This document shows positions 4,801-8,834 of a stretch of DNA of 8,834 bases, one piece after another. The translations under genes were made by a program, and so were the position numbers. The stretch is from an uncultured Bacteriovorax sp. GTDB lineage: Bacteria > Bdellovibrionota > Bacteriovoracia > Bacteriovoracales > Bacteriovoracaceae. Below the pieces are notes generated by a model. It had not been told where the DNA came from. It saw nothing but the letters and a program-made list of their open reading frames with translations, and did no database searches. The stretch spans positions 1 to 8,834 of the forward strand of contig CALUDF010000115.1 of NCBI GenBank assembly GCA_943914745.1, given 5' to 3'. How positions within the stretch are numbered: position 1 is the stretch's first letter; each line of letters starts with the position of its first letter.

Positions 4801-6201
4801 ATGCTTAAAACAATCGCCATAGTAGGGACGGTTGCCATGAGTTCGAGTGCCTTCGCACTCAGTCTCACTGAATACCTTGCCCAGGTTGAAGGTCAGAGCT
4901 TACGCTACAAACAGGCCCAGGCACAGGCCGAAGGAGCGAGGCTTGTTTCTCGCGAAGCTGATCTTTTGACCTCACCAAATTTTTTCTTGGAAGCGAGAAA
5001 AAGTTTCGACACCTCTTTGGGAACTCCGCCCATGTCTATGTACGACAGGTACGATAATGATGTTTACCGCGCGGGAATTTCTCAACAGTTTAGTTTTGGT
5101 TTACAGACCAAACTCTCTTACTCAGTCGTAAAAAATGATTACGAAGGCTCAACTTTTAATCCTGATAAATTCTGGGATGCTTCCCCGAGTGTTGAGTTGA
5201 CTATGCCTTTATGGGCCAATGGTTTTGGGAGCACTATAAAGGCGCAGGAAGAATTAACCAGACAGCAAAACAAGGCAGACGAATATGGAAGCCTGGCCTT
5301 GTCACAAAACCTATTGATTGAGGCAGAAGTCGCTTACTGGCAGCTTTCGGCCTCTCAAGAGAGAGTGAAGATTCAAGAGCAGGCACTCTCGGCGGGAAAT
5401 AACATTCTTGGTTACGTACAAAAACAAAAGCAGAAAAATTTGGGAGAAAGTGCTGACGTTCTACAGGCAAATGCTTTGGTTGAAGCTTATAAACTTCAAC
5501 TGCAGCAAGCGGTGAATGAGAGACTTAGGCTCACGAGAGCTTTTAACAAGTACCTAAACGTGAGTGCAGACGCTCCAGTGCCAGGCCTTGATTCACTCAA
5601 CTACGGCTATCTGGAAAATATTACTGTTCCAGAGCAAAGACCAGGTGACAGACTAGACATAAAAGCAAGTCGCGCCCAGGCCGCTTTGGCAAAAGCTTCA
5701 AGTGACCTGATCCTCGAAAGAAATAAACCGACTCTCAATTTGGTTGGTGGCTACACTCTTCAAGGACGTGGAATTGAAACATCAAAGGCCTTTGAGAGAT
5801 CGACAAAGACAAATCACGACAACGGTTATGTTGGAGTGATGTTTCAATTGCCACTTAACTTCAAAGCGGTTGCTGATGCCAAGGCCGGAGCAAGAAGGCT
5901 TAAGGATTCCGCTGAAATCAATGAGCAGAACCTTCTTTACACTCAGGAGCAGGACTGGATTGATCTAAAACAGAATCTCTCTGAATCCAAGGAAACATTA
6001 AAGCTTTCTCGCACTATGGAGTCAGCTCAAAAATCAAAACTGGAAAATGAAAGAACGAGATTGAGACAAGGTCGCACGACCACTTATCAGGTTCTTCTTT
6101 TTGAGCAGGATTATACTCAAGCACAGGCTTCACGAGTACAGGCAGCGACACAAATCATCGCACTTGAATCCCAACTGAAACTTTACCAAGGGGAGAAGTA
6201 A
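4801..6201 (+). CDS. TolC-family outer-membrane efflux protein
   Basis: The 466-residue product is predicted to trimerise into an outer-membrane channel with a periplasmic alpha-helical tunnel. The ATG at 4801 is preceded by AAAAGGA (4787-4793) and starts a signal peptide, MLKTIAIVGTVAMSSSAFA, cut before Leu20. There is no lipobox cysteine, so it is TolC-like rather than a lipidated NodT/OprM type. Two related halves follow: helix-rich ~20-60 and 145-250, and ~285-310 and 360-460, with beta-strand regions (~85-140 and ~310-352) that would form the barrel. The motif RLRQGRTTTYQVLLFEQDY (420-438) is characteristic of the last long helix of outer-membrane efflux proteins. Its stop is followed after one base by the ATG of the RND transporter, so the two are surely cotranscribed. 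An in-frame TTG at 4774 lies inside the O2 dyad and is not a likely start. Confidence 0.93.
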   Translation: MLKTIAIVGTVAMSSSAFALSLTEYLAQVEGQSLRYKQAQAQAEGARLVSREADLLTSPNFFLEARKSFDTSLGTPPMSMYDRYDNDVYRAGISQQFSFGLQTKLSYSVVKNDYEGSTFNPDKFWDASPSVELTMPLWANGFGSTIKAQEELTRQQNKADEYGSLALSQNLLIEAEVAYWQLSASQERVKIQEQALSAGNNILGYVQKQKQKNLGESADVLQANALVEAYKLQLQQAVNERLRLTRAFNKYLNVSADAPVPGLDSLNYGYLENITVPEQRPGDRLDIKASRAQAALAKASSDLILERNKPTLNLVGGYTLQGRGIETSKAFERSTKTNHDNGYVGVMFQLPLNFKAVADAKAGARRLKDSAEINEQNLLYTQEQDWIDLKQNLSESKETLKLSRTMESAQKSKLENERTRLRQGRTTTYQVLLFEQDYTQAQASRVQAATQIIALESQLKLYQGEK

Positions 6202-6202
6202 T

Positions 6203-8834
6203 ATGAGTTTAGCTAACGTATCGATCAAAAGACCCATATTCATCACTTGTGTGATCATTGGGATTATTGTAGCGGGTTTCGCTGCATTTAAAACAATGCC
6301 CGTCGATTTGTTTCCCGACGTCTCGATTCCGGTTGTAACAGTTGAGACTGTTTATCCTGGAGCAGGGCCTCAGGAGATTGAGACACTGGTTTCAAAGCCG
6401 CTCGAGGATGAAATTGCTTCGATCTCTGGGATCAAGCGCTTGAAATCGACTAACCTTGAAGGGATTTCAATTGTTATCGTTGAATTCAATGACAACAAAG
6501 ATGCGAAGATTGCCGAGCAAGAAGTCCGCGATAAAGTAAACGTCGCCAAAGCAGACCTTCCTGATGATGCGGAAGACCCGATCATTAAAAAATTCGACCC
6601 GGCGGATTCACCGATTATCTTCCTTTCTCTGACAGCAAAAGGGATGGGGGAAGCGGAGATGTTTGACCTTGCCGACCAGACGATTAAACCTCGTCTTGAG
6701 CAAGTCGATAACGTTGGGGCCATTGAAATTATCGGTGGTCGCGAAAGAGAAATCCACGTTCTCCTAGATAGAAATAAGCTTAAATCAAGAGAGATTTCAG
6801 TATCCCAAGTTGCGGCCCAAGTTGGAGCGATGGGAGAGAACATTCCTGCGGGAAAAGTGTCTCGTGGAGAAAAAGAGCTAGTCTTTAGAGGTGTGGGAGA
6901 GTTCTCGAATGTTCCTGAAATCGCCGACACCCTGGTTAACCTTTATGGTAACGAAGTTCCTACGCGCGTGGCTGACCTGGGAAAAGTCATCGATACGCTT
7001 GAAGATGAAAAATCGAGAGGATTTCTAGGCGATGACAGGATTTTAATTCTTCAGGTTTACCGTCAGGCAGGATCTAACACGCTCAAAGTTGCTCAAGACA
7101 TTAATAAGCAAGTTGAAGCCGTCAATAAGATGCTGGCCAAAGAAGAGAAGTCCCCAAAGCTAGAAGTCATGATCGACTCATCAATTAAGATCAGTGACAA
7201 CGTTTATGATGTTTATGAAACCATCATTATTGGTATTATCCTTACAGTCATAACAGTTTTTTTCTTTCTGGGCTCTATCAGGTCAACCCTGATCACCGCA
7301 CTTTCTTTGCCTGTTTCGCTGATTGGTGCCTTCGTTGTCATGAACATGGCAGGATTTACAATTAATATTGTAACCCTTCTTGCCCTGACTTTAGCCGTGG
7401 GTCTTCTCATCGATGATGCCATCGTTGTTATTGAAAACGTTTATCGCTTTATGGAAAAAGGCTACGATTCAAAAGAAGCTGCCCAAAAAGCGACGGCCGA
7501 AATCCAGATGGCGGTTATTGCTATTACTTTAGTTGTTATGGCCGTATTCGTTCCGGTGGCGATGATGGCCGGAACCATCGGACAGTTCCTCAAGTCCTTT
7601 GGTTTAACCGTTGCCTTCTCGATGGCGATCTCACTCTTTGTGGCCATTACAATCATTCCAATGCTGGCCGCTTATTTTGGAGGTGAGCACCACGATATTA
7701 AGCACGTCCCTGCAAACCCTGGTCTATACGATAAAACTCTTGGCCGAATGGTCAGAGGATTCGACCGCTTTCAGACTTGGTTGGAAAATATTTATGAAGC
7801 TTTCTTGAAATTCACTTTGAAGTCTCCACTTTTGACAATTGGAGCTACTCTGGGAATTTTCTTCTTCTCTTTCTACGTCGGAGGATTGCTTCCAGGAGAG
7901 TTCGTTCCGGATGATGACTCGGGAGAGCTTCAAGTTAAGCTTGAACTTGCACCGGGAACAAACATCGATGAGACGACAAGAGTGGCTAAAGAAGTTGATA
8001 CGCTTATTCGTAAAAACGATATCGTTAAGTACTCGATGTATTTCTCAGGAAACGCCAATGGGGAGGTTAACAAAGCTTCTTTCGTTGTAAAACTTAAAGA
8101 CCAAAGAAATGGAATTAAAACAGCTGATTTTAGAAACACGCTTCGTGGTCAACTTGCTGGCTATAAAACAATCGCCAACCCAATCGTTACAAAATACGAC
8201 ACGTCTGGATTTGGTAGACAGCCCTTCATCTTAAACTTTACTTCGCCAAATGCGGAAGCCTTAGAAAGAAGCGTGATGAAAGTTTACGATGCTATGAAAA
8301 ACGACAAGCGCTTAGTTGATGCCGATACAAACTACCGCCCGGGGAAACCTGAACTTCAAGTCAAGGTGAGACCAGGTGCAGCCAAAGAATATGGTATCAA
8401 CACAAAAACTCTGGGCGCAGAACTCAGAGCACAGGTTGAAGGGGCGACACCGGCCGTCTTCCGCGAAAAAGGAAAAGAGTATGACGTGCGCGTGCGTTTA
8501 ATGGATGAGCAAAGAGACTTAAAAGACAATTATAGCAAAGTCTTCGTTCCAAACGTTAACCATCGACTGGTTAAGCTGGATGATGTGGCCCGTGGAATTG
8601 AAACAACTGGTCCTGCCTCTATTGAAAGAATGAACCGTGGACGTTTTATTGAGCTCTCGGCCGATGTGGCCCCAGGAGTTGGTCTCAACCAGGTCATGGC
8701 CGATTACATTGAGAGAATTGGAAATGGTGATTTGAAGCTTGAAGAAGGTGTAAACTTAAACCTTGGTGGTGATGCTGAAGACATGGCCAACATGATGACA
8801 TCGACAATGGTCGCGGTGGGATTTGGTTTACTGG
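6203..8834 (+). CDS. RND efflux transporter, HAE-1 type (AcrB-like), 3' part missing
   Basis: The frame is open for 877 codons to the window edge; AcrB-like pumps are about 1,030-1,060 residues, so roughly 150-180 residues, including the last transmembrane helices, are absent. The ATG follows GGGGAGAAG (6190-6198). The family start MSLANVSIKRPIFITCVIIG (1-20) holds TM1, followed by PVDLFPDVSIPVVTVE (33-48) and YPGAGPQEIE at the porter-domain entry. TM2-TM6 lie at ~341-495, and TM4 carries GLLIDDAIVVIENV with Asp404-Asp405, the proton-relay pair equivalent to AcrB Asp407-Asp408. TM7 (~543-561) precedes the second porter domain, opening with GGLLPGEFVPDDDSGELQV. Such pumps export drugs, bile-salt-like amphiphiles or solvents from the periplasm or inner membrane through a TolC channel via an adaptor protein. 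No adaptor is encoded before it. The substrate cannot be predicted. Confidence 0.95.
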   Translation, partial: MSLANVSIKRPIFITCVIIGIIVAGFAAFKTMPVDLFPDVSIPVVTVETVYPGAGPQEIETLVSKPLEDEIASISGIKRLKSTNLEGISIVIVEFNDNKDAKIAEQEVRDKVNVAKADLPDDAEDPIIKKFDPADSPIIFLSLTAKGMGEAEMFDLADQTIKPRLEQVDNVGAIEIIGGREREIHVLLDRNKLKSREISVSQVAAQVGAMGENIPAGKVSRGEKELVFRGVGEFSNVPEIADTLVNLYGNEVPTRVADLGKVIDTLEDEKSRGFLGDDRILILQVYRQAGSNTLKVAQDINKQVEAVNKMLAKEEKSPKLEVMIDSSIKISDNVYDVYETIIIGIILTVITVFFFLGSIRSTLITALSLPVSLIGAFVVMNMAGFTINIVTLLALTLAVGLLIDDAIVVIENVYRFMEKGYDSKEAAQKATAEIQMAVIAITLVVMAVFVPVAMMAGTIGQFLKSFGLTVAFSMAISLFVAITIIPMLAAYFGGEHHDIKHVPANPGLYDKTLGRMVRGFDRFQTWLENIYEAFLKFTLKSPLLTIGATLGIFFFSFYVGGLLPGEFVPDDDSGELQVKLELAPGTNIDETTRVAKEVDTLIRKNDIVKYSMYFSGNANGEVNKASFVVKLKDQRNGIKTADFRNTLRGQLAGYKTIANPIVTKYDTSGFGRQPFILNFTSPNAEALERSVMKVYDAMKNDKRLVDADTNYRPGKPELQVKVRPGAAKEYGINTKTLGAELRAQVEGATPAVFREKGKEYDVRVRLMDEQRDLKDNYSKVFVPNVNHRLVKLDDVARGIETTGPASIERMNRGRFIELSADVAPGVGLNQVMADYIERIGNGDLKLEEGVNLNLGGDAEDMANMMTSTMVAVGFGLL

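Noticed and set aside
6370..6930. 186-codon minus-strand open frame inside the RND gene
   Set aside because: It is antisense to a strongly conserved RND reading frame, is serine-rich and low in complexity as expected of an antisense shadow, and resembles no family I know.
7611..8139. Several 65-83-codon frames on both strands within the RND gene
   Set aside because: The RND frame runs unbroken through here with conserved porter and membrane motifs; the others are frame shadows.

Overview
This 8.8-kb window looks like ordinary chromosomal DNA of a Gram-negative bacterium. It encodes a TolC-type outer-membrane channel, an inner-membrane RND pump and two signal-peptide-bearing periplasmic proteins. 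Base composition is moderately A+T-rich, genes are tightly packed, and no mobile element, CRISPR array or structural RNA was seen. The overall style would fit a Bdellovibrio/Bacteriovorax-like (Bdellovibrionota) or related proteobacterial genome. That placement is an inference without a phylogenetic marker and should be held loosely.

Left part (1-3128). A secreted YceI-family protein runs leftwards off the window edge. It diverges from an AraC-family regulator with an N-terminal cupin-like domain and a C-terminal double helix-turn-helix. The regulator is followed 59 bp later, on the same strand, by a large acyl-CoA dehydrogenase. That enzyme resembles the glutaryl-CoA dehydrogenase / plant ACX4 branch, but it seems to lack the glutarate-binding arginine. 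A 22-bp imperfect palindrome lies in the gap just before the dehydrogenase ribosome binding site.

Middle part (3112-4027). A periplasmic solute-binding protein (family 3) is encoded on the minus strand. Its 3' end overlaps the dehydrogenase 3' end by 17 bp. No permease or ATPase genes accompany it here. Its short promoter region carries three TTGCAA hexamers about two helical turns apart. The only other TTGCAA in the window is the core of the palindrome in front of the dehydrogenase.

Right part (4028-8834). A TetR/AcrR-family repressor is divergent from a two-gene efflux operon: a TolC-like outer-membrane protein, then, one base after its stop codon, an HAE-1-type RND transporter that runs off the right edge. 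The divergent region holds two near-identical 23-bp boxes, each with the dyad GTAATC-N4-GATTAC. They are 52 bp apart (about five helical turns) and flank the best efflux-operon promoter. The simplest model is that TetR binds both boxes, represses the operon, and may also repress itself; an inducing ligand would release it. A periplasmic adaptor, normally needed to join pump and channel, is not encoded upstream of or between the two genes and would have to lie beyond the right edge or elsewhere.

I see no clearly new biological system. The best leads are regulatory: the paired operators of the efflux locus and the TTGCAA sites shared by the dehydrogenase and solute-binding gene.
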